From Erythrobacteraceae bacterium (GTDB lineage Bacteria > Pseudomonadota > Alphaproteobacteria > Sphingomonadales > Sphingomonadaceae), in the NCBI GenBank assembly GCA_024642545.1, contig JAHEAW010000005.1, forward strand, positions 1-42,267: a stretch of 42,267 nucleotides of DNA, read 5' to 3'. Under the pieces are notes generated by a model that saw only the letters and a list, made by a program, of their open reading frames with translations, searched no databases and was not told the DNA's origin. A program made the position numbers and the translations under genes. The stretch's first letter is position 1. Every line of letters begins with the position of its first letter. Of this stretch, positions 9,433 through 19,041 are shown in pieces.

Positions 9433-10239
9433 ATGATCATTGCCTGTCCCGCTTGCGCAACGCGTTATGTCGTTCCCGATAGCGCAGTTGGCGTGGATGG
9501 CCGAACAGTCAGATGCGCCAAATGCCGCCATAGCTGGTTCCAGGAAGGCCCCGTGCTGGAACGCCCTGTTGCAGGGGCTGAGGCAGGAGCCGGGGCCGCA
9601 GCAACCCCCGCTGCCGAAGAAGCCGCGCAGGCTGAAGTGCAGCCCGATCCGGGCGCCGCAGCGGCTTCGCCGTCAGCTGATTACCCGCCTGCGGCCGATG
9701 AGGCCGCAGCGCCGCCGCCGGTTATCGATGCAGCGCCGCCGCCGCCAGTGACGGATGCTTATGAAGAGCCTGAAGGATCGCAGTTTGATTACGAGCCGCC
9801 CTTTCGCGGTCGGCGCAATCCTCTGAAATTATGGACCGCAGCGGCAGCCATTTTTGCCCTGCTGGCCTTCGGCACCATCGCGGCGGTCAGTTATTGGGGT
9901 CTGCCGGCGTGGGTACCGGTCAGCCGACCGACCTTTGCTGCGAACCAGCCCGATCTGGTGCTGAACTTCCCGCCCGCGCAGCAGGACCGGCGCACACTGC
10001 CCAATGGCACGGAGTTTTTCGGAGCGAGCGGCACTGTCACCAATGTCGGCCGGGTATCGCACAAGGTTCCATCGATCCTGATCGTGCTGCGCGATGAACG
10101 CAACCGGATCGTTTATAGCTGGGAAGTGGCCCCGCCCAAGCCCACGTTGGCCCCGGGTGAGGTTGCCACCATCAACGAAGCGGTGACCGATGTCCCCCGC
10201 TCTGCCAAATTTGCCGAAATTGGCTGGAAGCCCGACTAA
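9433..10239 (+). CDS. Zinc-ribbon (MJ0042-type) membrane protein, DUF3426-like
   Basis: A 268-residue protein of three parts. An N-terminal zinc ribbon has CPAC (Cys5, Cys8) and CAKC (Cys28, Cys31). A long, low-complexity Ala/Pro/Glu linker follows (about 45-130), then one membrane span (about 140-165) leads to a C-terminal beta-rich domain resembling DUF3426. The ribbon would face the cytoplasm and the end the periplasm. I chose ATG 9433 because the zinc motif follows directly; the track start at 9349 adds an unrelated leader. The gene often lies beside ftsEX in sphingomonads as I recall them, but the molecular function is unknown. Confidence 0.87.
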   Translation: MIIACPACATRYVVPDSAVGVDGRTVRCAKCRHSWFQEGPVLERPVAGAEAGAGAAATPAAEEAAQAEVQPDPGAAAASPSADYPPAADEAAAPPPVIDAAPPPPVTDAYEEPEGSQFDYEPPFRGRRNPLKLWTAAAAIFALLAFGTIAAVSYWGLPAWVPVSRPTFAANQPDLVLNFPPAQQDRRTLPNGTEFFGASGTVTNVGRVSHKVPSILIVLRDERNRIVYSWEVAPPKPTLAPGEVATINEAVTDVPRSAKFAEIGWKPD

Positions 10240-10270
10240 ACCAATCGCTGCGCCTGCGGAATTTCCCGAC

Positions 10271-10501
10271 TTAGCTGAACTCAATCCATGTCTTGCCGCT
10301 GGGATCCTGCGTCCGCTGCGGTGCCACCGCCCCTTTGACTGTCCCGCTTGACAGCGCGATCGTCGTCGCCGCGAGAATAGTGACGCTGGCAGTGGCCTGC
10401 ACCGCCACGCCGTGTGCAGGCGTGCTGGCATTCCTGACTGCAGGAGCCGCAGTTTGCGCCAATGCACTTGCCAGAAGAAAGATTGCTGCCCCGGAAGCCA
10501 T
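10271..10501 (-). CDS. Small secreted protein, unknown function
   Basis: A 76-residue protein with a hydrophobic start (MASGAAIFLLASALAQ) that looks like a short signal peptide, though it lacks the usual positive charges. The mature part has an ATASVTIL segment and ends KTWIEFS. I recall similarly built small exported sphingomonad proteins (an A-x-A-S-V-x-I-L strand, a Gly turn, a final aromatic-rich strand), but cannot verify that here. A stop codon lies four codons upstream of the ATG, which fixes the earliest start near here. No clear ribosome binding site is seen. It may be a spurious frame. Confidence 0.5.
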   Translation of the reverse strand: MASGAAIFLLASALAQTAAPAVRNASTPAHGVAVQATASVTILAATTIALSSGTVKGAVAPQRTQDPSGKTWIEFS

Positions 10502-10844
10502 GCAGCTTGGTTACCGCCACGTTTACCGTGTTCGCAAGGAAATCGTTTACCCGGTCCCGCGCCGGGACAGGCCGCATCGCAAAGTTCAATCGGGCCTTGG
10601 TCTGCGCCTGCGGCAACAAAATGTGGGAAGATCAGTCAGACACTTGTGCATAGCTGCCGTTTGCCTTTGCAACTAAGGCACAATAGATTGAGAATATTAC
10701 GCTTTGCAAAACTTGCCTCTTGCAAATTGTGCTTACCTTTGGTGAACCTGCATAAGGGAAATAGGGGGAACGGCAATTTCTTTGGAAGAGCAAAAAGGGC
10801 TTACTCGTGCGCAGCCTTCCGGCGGCCCCGCCGCCCCATTGAGC
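10502..10844. other. 343-base non-coding stretch before the efflux operon
   Basis: No convincing gene is present. The right half is AT-richer and holds three TTGCAA hexamers (10667, 10704, 10720) and the tract AGGGGGAA at about 10764. It probably carries the promoter of the NodT-MacAB operon and, divergently, of the small secreted protein. I could not pick a sigma-70 promoter with confidence. The ORFs listed here on the track look like shadows. Confidence 0.5.
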
Positions 10845-12257
10845 ATGCAGCGTTCAGCCATTGCTGCTCTGGCCTTGCTGAGCTGCGGCCTGGCGGCATG
10901 CGCCGGCCAGGTGAGCGAGACTGATCTGCCGCCCACAAATATTGCGCTGCCCGGCCAATGGAGCGCTGACAACGCGCCTGATGAAAGCGATATTTCGCGC
11001 TATTGGCAGTCGCTTGATGATCCGCTGCTGACTCAATTTGTTGATCAGGCCGCCAAGAACAATCTCGATATCGCGCAGGCCGCTGCGCGGCTGGCGCAAG
11101 CGCGCGCTAATCTTTCTTCCGCCCGGGCCGCGTATCTGGCGCAGCTATCGCCCCAGTTTGGGGCGCAGCGCGATGTGGGCGACTTTGCCAGTAAAACGGT
11201 TCAATATTCAGTCAGTGCAAACGCCAGCTGGGAACTGGACCTGTTCGGCAGAATCGGCAATTCGGTGGGCGCCGCGCGGGCTGACCTTGCAGCGTCCGGC
11301 TTCTCGCTGAGCGATGTGCAGCGGCTGGTGATTGGCAATGTCGCGCTGGCGACCATTTCTGCGCGTTCAACCGCGCAGCAACTGGCTATTGCGCGCGACA
11401 CCTTGACCAATCAGGATGATAATCTCCAGATTGCCCGCTGGCGGCTTCAGGCCGGTCTGGTGCCTAGCCTCGATGTCGAGCAAGCCCGGGTGCAGCGGTC
11501 GCAGACCGCCGCCAGTATTCCCGCGCTGGAAAGCAACCTTGCAGCCACCGCCAACGCAATCTCCACACTGATCGGCGAGCCGCCCGGGCACGTGCTGGCC
11601 ATGCTCCAGACCGCAGCGCCGGTGCCAACGCCCCCTGCTGCGCTTGGTCTGGCGGCACCGGCTACCGTGCTGCGCCGCCGGCCGGATGTCCGTGCGGCCG
11701 AATATGCCTTGCTGGCCGCAAGCAAGCGAGTTGGCGTGGCCAAGTCACAGTTGTTGCCGCTGGTGCAGCTTAGCGGCTCAGTCGGAACCGGTTCAACTTC
11801 GCTCACTAATCTGTTCAATATCATCACGGGCAATCTGTTTGGCGGGATCACCCAGCTGTTCTTTGATGGGGGGCGCACACAGGCGCAGATACGCGGCGCA
11901 AAGGCGGCGGCTGATGGCGCGCTGGCGGCCTGGCGGCAGACGATCTTGCAAGCACTGGAAGATGTTGAAACCAGCGGTGCAGATTTGCGCGCATCGCGCG
12001 CGCGGGTCGCGCTATTGGCCGATGCGCAGGATGCTGCTGAAAATGCCGCCGTTCTCGCACGCAGCCAATATCAGGCCGGACTGACTGATTTCCAGACCCT
12101 GCTGACCGCCGAAAACCAGCTGCTGTCAGCGCGCAATTCACTGGTCGCAGCAGAAGCTCAGCGGGCCAGCGCTTTTGTGCGTCTTACGCAGGCGCTCGGC
12201 GGCGGCTGGACGGAAACTGACAATATAACCGATACAGCGCAAGGAATGCCGCAATGA
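10845..12257 (+). CDS. NodT-family outer-membrane efflux lipoprotein
   Basis: TolC-like outer-membrane channel of a tripartite exporter. The N terminus is a lipoprotein signal ending in GLAAC (Cys19), followed by two repeats of the long-helix OEP domain (segments such as AARLAQARANL and the second-half helix with LLSARNSLVAAEAQ). I chose ATG 10845, which gives a compact lipoprotein signal. The track start is a TTG at 10782 that adds 21 polar residues but is preceded by an AGGGGGAA tract, so the start remains open. The stop overlaps the next gene by ATGA. Paired with a MacAB-like pump, it probably exports a macrolide, peptide or toxic compound. Confidence 0.92.
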   Translation: MQRSAIAALALLSCGLAACAGQVSETDLPPTNIALPGQWSADNAPDESDISRYWQSLDDPLLTQFVDQAAKNNLDIAQAAARLAQARANLSSARAAYLAQLSPQFGAQRDVGDFASKTVQYSVSANASWELDLFGRIGNSVGAARADLAASGFSLSDVQRLVIGNVALATISARSTAQQLAIARDTLTNQDDNLQIARWRLQAGLVPSLDVEQARVQRSQTAASIPALESNLAATANAISTLIGEPPGHVLAMLQTAAPVPTPPAALGLAAPATVLRRRPDVRAAEYALLAASKRVGVAKSQLLPLVQLSGSVGTGSTSLTNLFNIITGNLFGGITQLFFDGGRTQAQIRGAKAAADGALAAWRQTILQALEDVETSGADLRASRARVALLADAQDAAENAAVLARSQYQAGLTDFQTLLTAENQLLSARNSLVAAEAQRASAFVRLTQALGGGWTETDNITDTAQGMPQ

Positions 12258-13573
12258 CTGACACATCCCCCATGGACGCGGAAAGTGTCGAGGAATTTCT
12301 GGGCGAAAAGCCCCGCCCCAAATGGCGGCGTTGGGCCAAATTTTGGGTGCCCGGGCTGATCCTGTTGCTGTTGGTGCTGGCCATTGCGCGTTGTTCGGGC
12401 GGCGACAAGGGGCCGCAGTACATCACTCAGCCAGTGGCCGAAAACTCGCTCAATCTGACGGTCACTGCGACCGGCAATTTGCGGCCCACCAATCAGGTGC
12501 AGGTCGGTTCGGAAATTTCCGGCCGGATCGATAGAATCAATGTCGATGTGAATGACCATGTCACGCGCGGCGAAGTGCTGGCGCAGATCAACACTGACAT
12601 CATCGATGACCAGATTGCGCAGGCCCGCGCCAATCTTTTTGCCGCGCAGGCATCGGTCAAGCAGGCGCAGGCAACGCTCACAGTCGATACAGCGCAGCTT
12701 GGGCGGCTGGAAGACGTGTATAAGGTGTCAGGCGGCAAGGTCCCATCCAAGACAGAGCTTGATGCAGCGCGCGCCAATGTTGCGCGGGACAAAGCGGCGG
12801 TTGCTTCTGCCCATGCCAATGAAATGGCGGCAGGCGCAGCGCTTTCCTCCAGCCAGACAACCCGCGCCCGTGCCGTCATCCGCTCGCCCGTTTCAGGCGT
12901 GGTACTGGCGCGCAAGGTCGAACAAGGGCAGACCGTGGCTGCTTCGTTCAACACGCCAACCTTGTTTGTACTGGCCGAAGATCTTTCCACGATGCAATTA
13001 CGCGTGGCCATCGATGAAGCTGATGTCGGCCAGATCAAGCCGGGTCAGAAAGCAGATTTTTCGGTAGATGCTTATCCGGGGCGGCAATTCCCTGCCCGGG
13101 TGGAGCGGATTGACCTTGCTTCCAATACGACCTCGGATGACACCAGCGCGGCCAGTTCGGCCAGCTCCAGCGCGGCCAGCACTACGGTAGTCAGCTATGA
13201 AGCGCGCTTGTCCGTCAGCAATGCCGATGGGCTGCTGCGGCCCGGCATGACCGCCACTGCGACCATCGCAACCGAAAGCACCGGCAAGCATTTGCTGGTG
13301 CCCAACGGTGCCTTGCGATTCAAACCGGACGACAAGCAAAAGTCCAAGGGCGGCGTTCTCAACCCCAAAATCGGGCTGGAACTCAATGACCAGAAGGCCG
13401 GCATTGGCATCGGCAGCGAACAGCAGGTGCAGATCTTGCAGAAGGACGGCACGCTCAAAGCGGTCAAAGTGGTCACCGGGCAAAGCGATGGGCGCCTGAC
13501 CGTGGTCTCTTCGCCCGATCTGAAGGCAGGAATGAAGGTCGTTACCGGGGTCAAGGCGGCTGGCAGTGACTGA
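12254..13573 (+). CDS. MacA/HlyD-type periplasmic adaptor subunit
   Basis: Membrane-fusion protein of 439 residues linking the inner-membrane MacB-like ABC pump to the NodT channel. It has a cytoplasmic leader, one membrane span (about 31-46, followed by CSGG), a split lipoyl/biotinyl-like domain (VQVGSEISGRID... and later SPVSGVVLARKVEQGQ), a helical hairpin rich in Gln/Ala, and a beta-barrel domain. A Ser/Ala-rich insertion (SAASSASSSAAS) lies near residue 300. It starts inside the NodT stop (ATGA) and ends overlapping the ATPase start, so all four genes are one operon. Confidence 0.93.
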   Translation: MTDTSPMDAESVEEFLGEKPRPKWRRWAKFWVPGLILLLLVLAIARCSGGDKGPQYITQPVAENSLNLTVTATGNLRPTNQVQVGSEISGRIDRINVDVNDHVTRGEVLAQINTDIIDDQIAQARANLFAAQASVKQAQATLTVDTAQLGRLEDVYKVSGGKVPSKTELDAARANVARDKAAVASAHANEMAAGAALSSSQTTRARAVIRSPVSGVVLARKVEQGQTVAASFNTPTLFVLAEDLSTMQLRVAIDEADVGQIKPGQKADFSVDAYPGRQFPARVERIDLASNTTSDDTSAASSASSSAASTTVVSYEARLSVSNADGLLRPGMTATATIATESTGKHLLVPNGALRFKPDDKQKSKGGVLNPKIGLELNDQKAGIGIGSEQQVQILQKDGTLKAVKVVTGQSDGRLTVVSSPDLKAGMKVVTGVKAAGSD

Positions 13574-14288
13574 TGCCCCGCTGATCGAACTGGAAGGCAT
13601 CACCAAAACCTTTGGCACCGGCCCGGCTGCGTTTCAGGCGCTGAAAGGCGTGGACATGACCATTGATCGCGGGGATTTTGTCGCAGTGATGGGCCCATCG
13701 GGATCGGGCAAGTCGACTACTATGAATATTCTTGGCTGCCTGGATATTCCGACCACCGGCATCTTCCGGTTCCGCGGAATGGAAGTGCAGGCGCTGACCC
13801 GCGACCAGCGCTCCTTGCTGCGGCGGCGCTATCTCGGCTTTGTGTTTCAGGGCTTCAACCTGCTGTCGCGCACGTCGGCGCTGGAAAATGTCGAGCTGCC
13901 CCTGCTGTATCGCGGGGAAAGCAAAGCCCGGCGGCGCGAAGCCGGGTTGAGAGCGCTCGATATGGTTGGGTTGGTCCCCTGGGCTGACCATTCACCCGCT
14001 GAATTATCGGGCGGCCAGCAACAGCGCGTAGCCATTGCACGGGCGCTGGTGACGGAACCTGATGTGCTGCTGGCAGACGAGCCGACCGGCAATCTGGACA
14101 CCGAACGGTCAATCGAGATCATGCAACTGCTGAGCGAATTAAACGCAGGCGGGATTACCATTTTGATGGTCACGCATGAGCAGGAAATGGCCAGTTTTGC
14201 GCGAACCATCGTGCATTTCCGTGACGGTGTGGTGGAACGGGTTGAAACCGGGCATCGGGCTGGTACGCCAGTTGGGGGACGCGGCTGA
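13566..14288 (+). CDS. MacB-type ABC transporter ATP-binding protein
   Basis: A 240-residue ATPase with Walker A GPSGSGKSTT, signature LSGGQQQRVAIARAL and Walker B VLLADEPTGNLD. It starts with GTG inside the end of the adaptor gene and its stop shares one base with the permease start. The separate ATPase and permease differ from E. coli MacB, where the two are fused, but the arrangement is common. It powers export by the MacA-like/NodT complex. Confidence 0.94.
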   Translation: MTDAPLIELEGITKTFGTGPAAFQALKGVDMTIDRGDFVAVMGPSGSGKSTTMNILGCLDIPTTGIFRFRGMEVQALTRDQRSLLRRRYLGFVFQGFNLLSRTSALENVELPLLYRGESKARRREAGLRALDMVGLVPWADHSPAELSGGQQQRVAIARALVTEPDVLLADEPTGNLDTERSIEIMQLLSELNAGGITILMVTHEQEMASFARTIVHFRDGVVERVETGHRAGTPVGGRG

Positions 14289-15493
14289 TGTTCGGGATCA
14301 TGGGCGCCACCCTGCTACTGTCACTGCGCGAAATCCGCCGCCATTTGCTGCGCTCGTTCCTGACCACGCTGGGCATCATCATTGGCGTTGCAGCCGTGAT
14401 TACCATGGTCACATTGGGTAAAGGCGTCACCGCGTCGATCCAGGACCAGATATCCTCACTCGGTTCAAATGTTTTCATTGTGTTTCCCGTCCGCGCAGAG
14501 CGGGGCACCCCCCGCCCGTTCAAGCAGGACGATGTCGATCAGGTGGCGCAGCAGATTGCCGGGGTAGTGGTCGCTGCCGGGGCCGCCAATTCAAGCGCGA
14601 CCGCGTTTCACAACGGCCAGAACTGGACCACTTCGGTCAACGGCGTGAATGACAGCTTCTTGCAGGCCCAATCAATCTCGCTCACACAAGGGCGGATGTT
14701 TACCCCAGCTGAAGAAACCGCCGGGCAGAACGTCTGCATTCTTGGCCCCAAGGTGCTGGCGGCAATCTTCGTGCCCGGGGTCAGCCCGCTGGGTGAGGAA
14801 ATGCGGCTCAACTCGGTCCCCTGCCGGGTGATCGGTGTGCTGGAGGAACGCGGCGAAGGCGGCGGCGGACAGGATCAGGATAATGTCGTGATGATGCCGC
14901 TCAAAACCGTTCAGCGACGCTTTACCGGCAATGACAAGCTGCAGTATTTCGTGGTCAAATATGATGCTTCCTATGACAGCAAGGTGATTCAGAATTCATT
15001 GGTTGACCTGCTGCGGCAGCGGCGTTTTCTGCAGGACGGGCAGGATAATGACTTCAACATTGTCGATACTGCGCAGGTCAATCAGGCGCTGGGGGCAGCG
15101 ACCGGGGCGCTGACCGCGATGGTGGCCGCAATTGCTGCGATCAGCCTGCTGGTGGGCGGGATCGGGATCATGAATATCATGCTGGTGTCAGTGACCGAAC
15201 GGACCCGTGAAATCGGCATCCGGCTGGCGATTGGGGCGTTGGCGCGCGAAGTGCAATTGCAGTTCCTGACCGAAGCGGTGGTGCTGTGTTGCCTTGGCGG
15301 AATGGTCGGTATCGCGCTCGCCTTTGGCTTGTCCTATGGCTTGTCAGCCGCAGTCGATGTGCCATTCGCATTTGATCCGACAATCAATGTGATGAGCTTT
15401 TTATTCTCTGCCGCGATGGGTATCATCTTCGGTTATTATCCCGCCCGGCGCGCATCCCGGCTCGACCCGATCGACGCGTTGCGGCACGAATAA
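14288..15493 (+). CDS. MacB-type ABC transporter permease
   Basis: A 401-residue FtsX/MacB-family membrane protein. One span follows the amphipathic REIRRHLLRS start, a large periplasmic domain comes next, and three C-terminal spans hold the conserved GGIGIMNIMLVSVTERTREIGIR block. MacB pumps work by mechanotransmission, pushing periplasmic substrate through the outer channel. It ends the operon; a GC-rich hairpin lies 30 bases downstream. Confidence 0.93.
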   Translation: MFGIMGATLLLSLREIRRHLLRSFLTTLGIIIGVAAVITMVTLGKGVTASIQDQISSLGSNVFIVFPVRAERGTPRPFKQDDVDQVAQQIAGVVVAAGAANSSATAFHNGQNWTTSVNGVNDSFLQAQSISLTQGRMFTPAEETAGQNVCILGPKVLAAIFVPGVSPLGEEMRLNSVPCRVIGVLEERGEGGGGQDQDNVVMMPLKTVQRRFTGNDKLQYFVVKYDASYDSKVIQNSLVDLLRQRRFLQDGQDNDFNIVDTAQVNQALGAATGALTAMVAAIAAISLLVGGIGIMNIMLVSVTERTREIGIRLAIGALAREVQLQFLTEAVVLCCLGGMVGIALAFGLSYGLSAAVDVPFAFDPTINVMSFLFSAAMGIIFGYYPARRASRLDPIDALRHE

Positions 15494-15523
15494 GCCAGCC
15501 ACGGATAAACATGCGACAAATAT

Positions 15524-15555
15524 GGCCCCCAGCCAACTATGAGAGGCTGGGGGCC
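15524..15555. terminator. Perfect 11-bp hairpin between convergent genes
   Basis: GGCCCCCAGCC, a 10-base loop, then GGCTGGGGGCC. It lies between the ends of the plus-strand MacB permease (15493) and the minus-strand aldehyde dehydrogenase (15599). On the minus strand it is followed by ATATTTGT, a weak T tract; on the plus strand there is none. It could end transcription from both sides, more likely the minus strand. Confidence 0.6.
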
Positions 15556-15598
15556 GGTGTGAAATCGGTCATCCGCCGCGATGGGCGGCCCAACCCGC

Positions 15599-17020
15599 TC
15601 AGCTGGCGCCGGTCAGCGATTTGACTTCCATGAAGTCGCGCAGCCCGTGGACGCCTGCTTCACGGCCATTGCCCGACCGCTTGTAGCCACCGAACGGTGT
15701 GCCTGGCCCCGGCCCCCAATTGTTAACAATCACCATGCCTGCGCGCAGGCGCGGGGCGACTTTGCCCGCTTCTACCGGGTCGCCGGAAATCACCGCAGAC
15801 AGGCCATATTCGGTGTCATTGGCGATCCGGACGCCTTCATCCAGATCATCATATTTCATGATCGTGACGACCGGGCCGAACACTTCTTCCTTGGCGATCC
15901 GCATGTCGGGAGTGACGCCGCTGAACACAGTCGGCTTGATATAATAACCGCGATTGACGTTAGCAGGCAGATCGGGGCCGCCCACTTCAAGCTTGGCACC
16001 TTCGTCAATAGCGGACTGGATCAGCCCGCGAATCTTGTCATGCTGCGCCTTGTTGACCACGGGGCCAAGATGCGGGCCCTCCACCATTGGATCACCCACA
16101 GTCTGGCTACCCACGATCTTGGTCGCGACTGCAATCGCTTCCTGTTCCTGGTCCTTATGCACCAATACGCGGGTCGGCGCGATGCAGCTTTGCCCTGAAT
16201 TGACCATCACGCCGCTAATGGTTGGCGGCAGCACAGTTTCCAGATCAGCTCCGGGCAGCACCAGATTGGGGGACTTGCCGCCCAGTTCCTGATGGACGCG
16301 CTTGACTGTATCGGCGGCTGATTTGGCCACCATGATACCCGCTCTTGTCGAACCGGTGAAGCTGACCATATCAATGCCGGGATGGGCCGAAATAGCGGCG
16401 CCGACAGTCGGCCCGTCACCTTGCACCAGATTGAATACGCCAGGCGGCACGCCTGCTGCGTCCATCACTTCAGCAAAGATAGCCGCATTGCCGGGGCATT
16501 CTTCCGATGGCTTGAGGATCATGGTATTGCCCGCCGCAATCGCCGGTGCAACCTTGAGCGCGATCTGGTTCAGCGGCCAGTTCCACGGGGTAATCATGCC
16601 AACCACGCCAATCGGTTCATACATGACCGTGGCGGCGCCTTCCTGCTGGACGAATTCGAAATTCTTGAGCGCTTCGATCGTGGGCAGGAAACCGCCCAGG
16701 CCAGCCGGTGCCTGCGCGCCGCTGGCGACACTCAGCGGTGCGCCCATTTCAGCTGCGACTGAGCGCGCGATGTCGGGCATACGCTTCTTATATTCCTCAA
16801 CGATCCGGCCCATCAGCGCGAGTCGTTCGTCGCGCGAAGTCTGGCTGAAGCTTTCAAACGCGCGCTTGGCAGCCGCGACAGCAGCATCGACATCCGCGGC
16901 TGTGCCCAACACGATTTCGGTAATCGGTTCTTCGGTAGCCGGGTTGATGACCTGATGCGGCGTTCCGCCAATCGAATCGACCCATTTCCCGTCGATGTAA
17001 TTTTGCTTGTAGCTGTCCAC
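15599..17020 (-). CDS. NAD(P)+-dependent aldehyde dehydrogenase
   Basis: A 473-residue member of the ALDH superfamily that oxidises an aldehyde to an acid. The catalytic Cys279 is in NSGQSCIAPTR, the general-base Glu is in ELGGKSPNLV, and the TPWNWPLNQ and PFGGYKRSGNGRE motifs are present. The start is GTG 17020, preceded by GGGAGA at 8 bases. It stands alone, with 130 bases between it and moaA. The substrate cannot be assigned; vanillin/betaine-type names from automated annotation would be guesses. Confidence 0.93.
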   Translation of the reverse strand: MDSYKQNYIDGKWVDSIGGTPHQVINPATEEPITEIVLGTAADVDAAVAAAKRAFESFSQTSRDERLALMGRIVEEYKKRMPDIARSVAAEMGAPLSVASGAQAPAGLGGFLPTIEALKNFEFVQQEGAATVMYEPIGVVGMITPWNWPLNQIALKVAPAIAAGNTMILKPSEECPGNAAIFAEVMDAAGVPPGVFNLVQGDGPTVGAAISAHPGIDMVSFTGSTRAGIMVAKSAADTVKRVHQELGGKSPNLVLPGADLETVLPPTISGVMVNSGQSCIAPTRVLVHKDQEQEAIAVATKIVGSQTVGDPMVEGPHLGPVVNKAQHDKIRGLIQSAIDEGAKLEVGGPDLPANVNRGYYIKPTVFSGVTPDMRIAKEEVFGPVVTIMKYDDLDEGVRIANDTEYGLSAVISGDPVEAGKVAPRLRAGMVIVNNWGPGPGTPFGGYKRSGNGREAGVHGLRDFMEVKSLTGAS

Positions 17021-17150
17021 TTTGACTTCTCCCAGTGATTGACGGGCGTCCCGATTGGAACGGCCTGAACTCTCGTCCTACATGTTGTGTCTTGCCACGT
17101 ATTTCCAGTGGAGTCGGCAAAAATAGGCAAACCCCGTGATTTCCAGCCGG

Positions 17151-18176
17151 TCAACCGCCGGTCATGGACATGGGCCGCGCCACAGCAGGTTCAGCGCCCG
17201 ATGCCGAGATTGCAAAATCATGCCGCTCCGGCTTCGCCCGCATCGCTTGGTCCAGCGCGTTTTGCAAAGCCTTATCGTCGCGCAAATGATGGCGCATCAA
17301 CGCCCGCAAATCGATGTGATCATCTTGCCCCAGGCACATATAGATGCGCCCGGTGCAGGTCACACGCACGCGGTTGCAGCCGCTGCAGAAATTATTGGTC
17401 AGCGGCGTGATGAACCCGATCCGCCCGCCCGTTTCGGCAACATCGGCATACCTCGCCGGGCCGCCCAGATCATCGCTGCGGCCCACATCTTTTAGCGTGA
17501 AGCGCTGCTCCAATTGGTCGCGGATCGCAGGCAGTGGAATGTATTGATCGAACCGGTCTTCACCGGTTTCCCCCAGTGGCATGACTTCAATCAGCGTCAG
17601 GTCGATTCCGCGCCCATGCGCCCATTCGGCCAATGCCGGGATCTGACTGGCATTTTCATGTTTGAGTGCGACGGTGTTGAGCTTGACCTTCAGACCGGCC
17701 GCCTGCGCTGCATCAATGCCGCGCAGCACAGCCGCCAGATTACCGCGCCGGGTGATCCGCGCAAATGTGTCTGGTTCAAGCGAATCGAGCGAAATATTGA
17801 CCCGGCGAACGCCGGCTGCGGCAAGATCGGCAGCATATTTATCAAGCTGGGTAGCGTTGGTGGTGAGCGTCAATTCGTCCAGCCCATGTCCCAACTGCTC
17901 GCCCAGTTTGCGAAACAATTGCATCACATTGCGCCGGACCAGCGGCTCCCCCCCCGTCACGCGTATCTTGCGAACGCCGCGCGCGATGAAGGCCAAGGAC
18001 AAGCGCTCAAGCTCTTCAATCGTCAATAGTTCGGCGCGCGGCAGAAAATCGGGCTGCTCAGCCATGCAATAGCTGCAGCGCAGATCGCACCGGTCAGTCA
18101 CCGACAGCCGCAGATAGCTGATCCGTCGACCAAACTGGTCAATCAGTGGGGAATGGGCGGTCATTGCGTCAGCCAT
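17151..18176 (-). CDS. moaA: GTP 3',8-cyclase MoaA
   Basis: Radical-SAM enzyme of molybdenum cofactor synthesis that, with MoaC, turns GTP into cyclic pyranopterin monophosphate. The N-terminal cluster motif is CDLRCSYC; the C-terminal cluster uses CSGC and the Cys of RIYMCLG; the protein ends in the Gly-Gly tail needed for catalysis (MSMTGG). I chose ATG 18176; the track uses a GTG three codons earlier and another ATG lies at 18164. It lies 15 bases after an SDR gene, an unusual partner. No other moa or moe gene is in the window. Confidence 0.95.
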   Translation of the reverse strand: MADAMTAHSPLIDQFGRRISYLRLSVTDRCDLRCSYCMAEQPDFLPRAELLTIEELERLSLAFIARGVRKIRVTGGEPLVRRNVMQLFRKLGEQLGHGLDELTLTTNATQLDKYAADLAAAGVRRVNISLDSLEPDTFARITRRGNLAAVLRGIDAAQAAGLKVKLNTVALKHENASQIPALAEWAHGRGIDLTLIEVMPLGETGEDRFDQYIPLPAIRDQLEQRFTLKDVGRSDDLGGPARYADVAETGGRIGFITPLTNNFCSGCNRVRVTCTGRIYMCLGQDDHIDLRALMRHHLRDDKALQNALDQAMRAKPERHDFAISASGAEPAVARPMSMTGG

Positions 18177-18191
18177 ACCAGACACAGCGCC

Positions 18192-18965
18192 CTATAGGCC
18201 ACCAGTTACATACAGGCACTGCCCGGTAACCCAGGCCGAAGCAGGCGAAGCCATGTAAACTACTGCGGCGGCAATATCTTCTCCCGAACCATAGCGGCCC
18301 AGCGGGACCCCGATCTTCCTGAGCAGTTCAGCGCGCTTGGCTTCATCCCCAGTGCCCATGCACTCATCAAAATTCTCGGTCGGGGTCGGCCCCGGTGCAA
18401 CCGCATTGACCCGGATTGCGGGGGCGAGTTCCCGGCTGAGCGTCGAAGTCAGGCTGTTCACCGCTGCCTTGGCCGCACCATAAGGGCCGTTCTTGACCTG
18501 CGGCCCGGTTGCCGAGCGGGAGGAAATATTGACGATCACACCGCCGTTAACGCCCATCTGCCGCGCAGCAGCCGTGGCGCCCATCCACACCGCCTTGAGG
18601 TTGAGTGCAATCTGTGCGTCAAAATTTTCTTCCGGCGTACGCGTAAGGTAGCGCGGAGTCCCATCGGGAATGCCGCCCGCGTTGTTGACCCAAATGGTAA
18701 GCTTTCCAAAGTGAGCCACCGCCTGTTGCGCCAGTGCCTCCAGCGCAGCGGAATCGGTTGCGTCGGTGACCACTGGTAGCGCTCTGCGCCCGGTAACCTC
18801 AATCTCACCCGCAACCGCTTCCAAATCACTCTGCGTGCGCGAGGCCAGCACCACATCAGCCCCGGCCTCGGCTAGCGCAATTGCGATCGACCGGCCGATG
18901 CCTTTGCCCGCCCCGGTCACCACGGCAACTTCACCGTCCAGTCGGAAACGTTCAAGAATGCCCAT
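18192..18965 (-). CDS. SDR-family oxidoreductase
   Basis: Classical short-chain dehydrogenase of 257 residues: cofactor motif TGAGKGIG, NNAG, catalytic Ser in NISSRSA and YGAAK active site. The FERLDGEVAVVTG-like start is typical of 7-alpha-hydroxysteroid and 3-oxoacyl reductase-like SDRs, but the substrate is not fixed by this. It is transcribed away from the E1alpha gene across a 272-base intergenic region and continues into moaA. I regard it as the first gene of the accessory catabolic region. Confidence 0.9.
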   Translation of the reverse strand: MGILERFRLDGEVAVVTGAGKGIGRSIAIALAEAGADVVLASRTQSDLEAVAGEIEVTGRRALPVVTDATDSAALEALAQQAVAHFGKLTIWVNNAGGIPDGTPRYLTRTPEENFDAQIALNLKAVWMGATAAARQMGVNGGVIVNISSRSATGPQVKNGPYGAAKAAVNSLTSTLSRELAPAIRVNAVAPGPTPTENFDECMGTGDEAKRAELLRKIGVPLGRYGSGEDIAAAVVYMASPASAWVTGQCLYVTGGL

Positions 18966-19041
18966 AGATCATCTGCCTGTTCTGGGTTGTTTCGGCCAGT
19001 CAATGCAAGTGGCCTGCTGCAGCGCTGAAGAACACTGTTTG

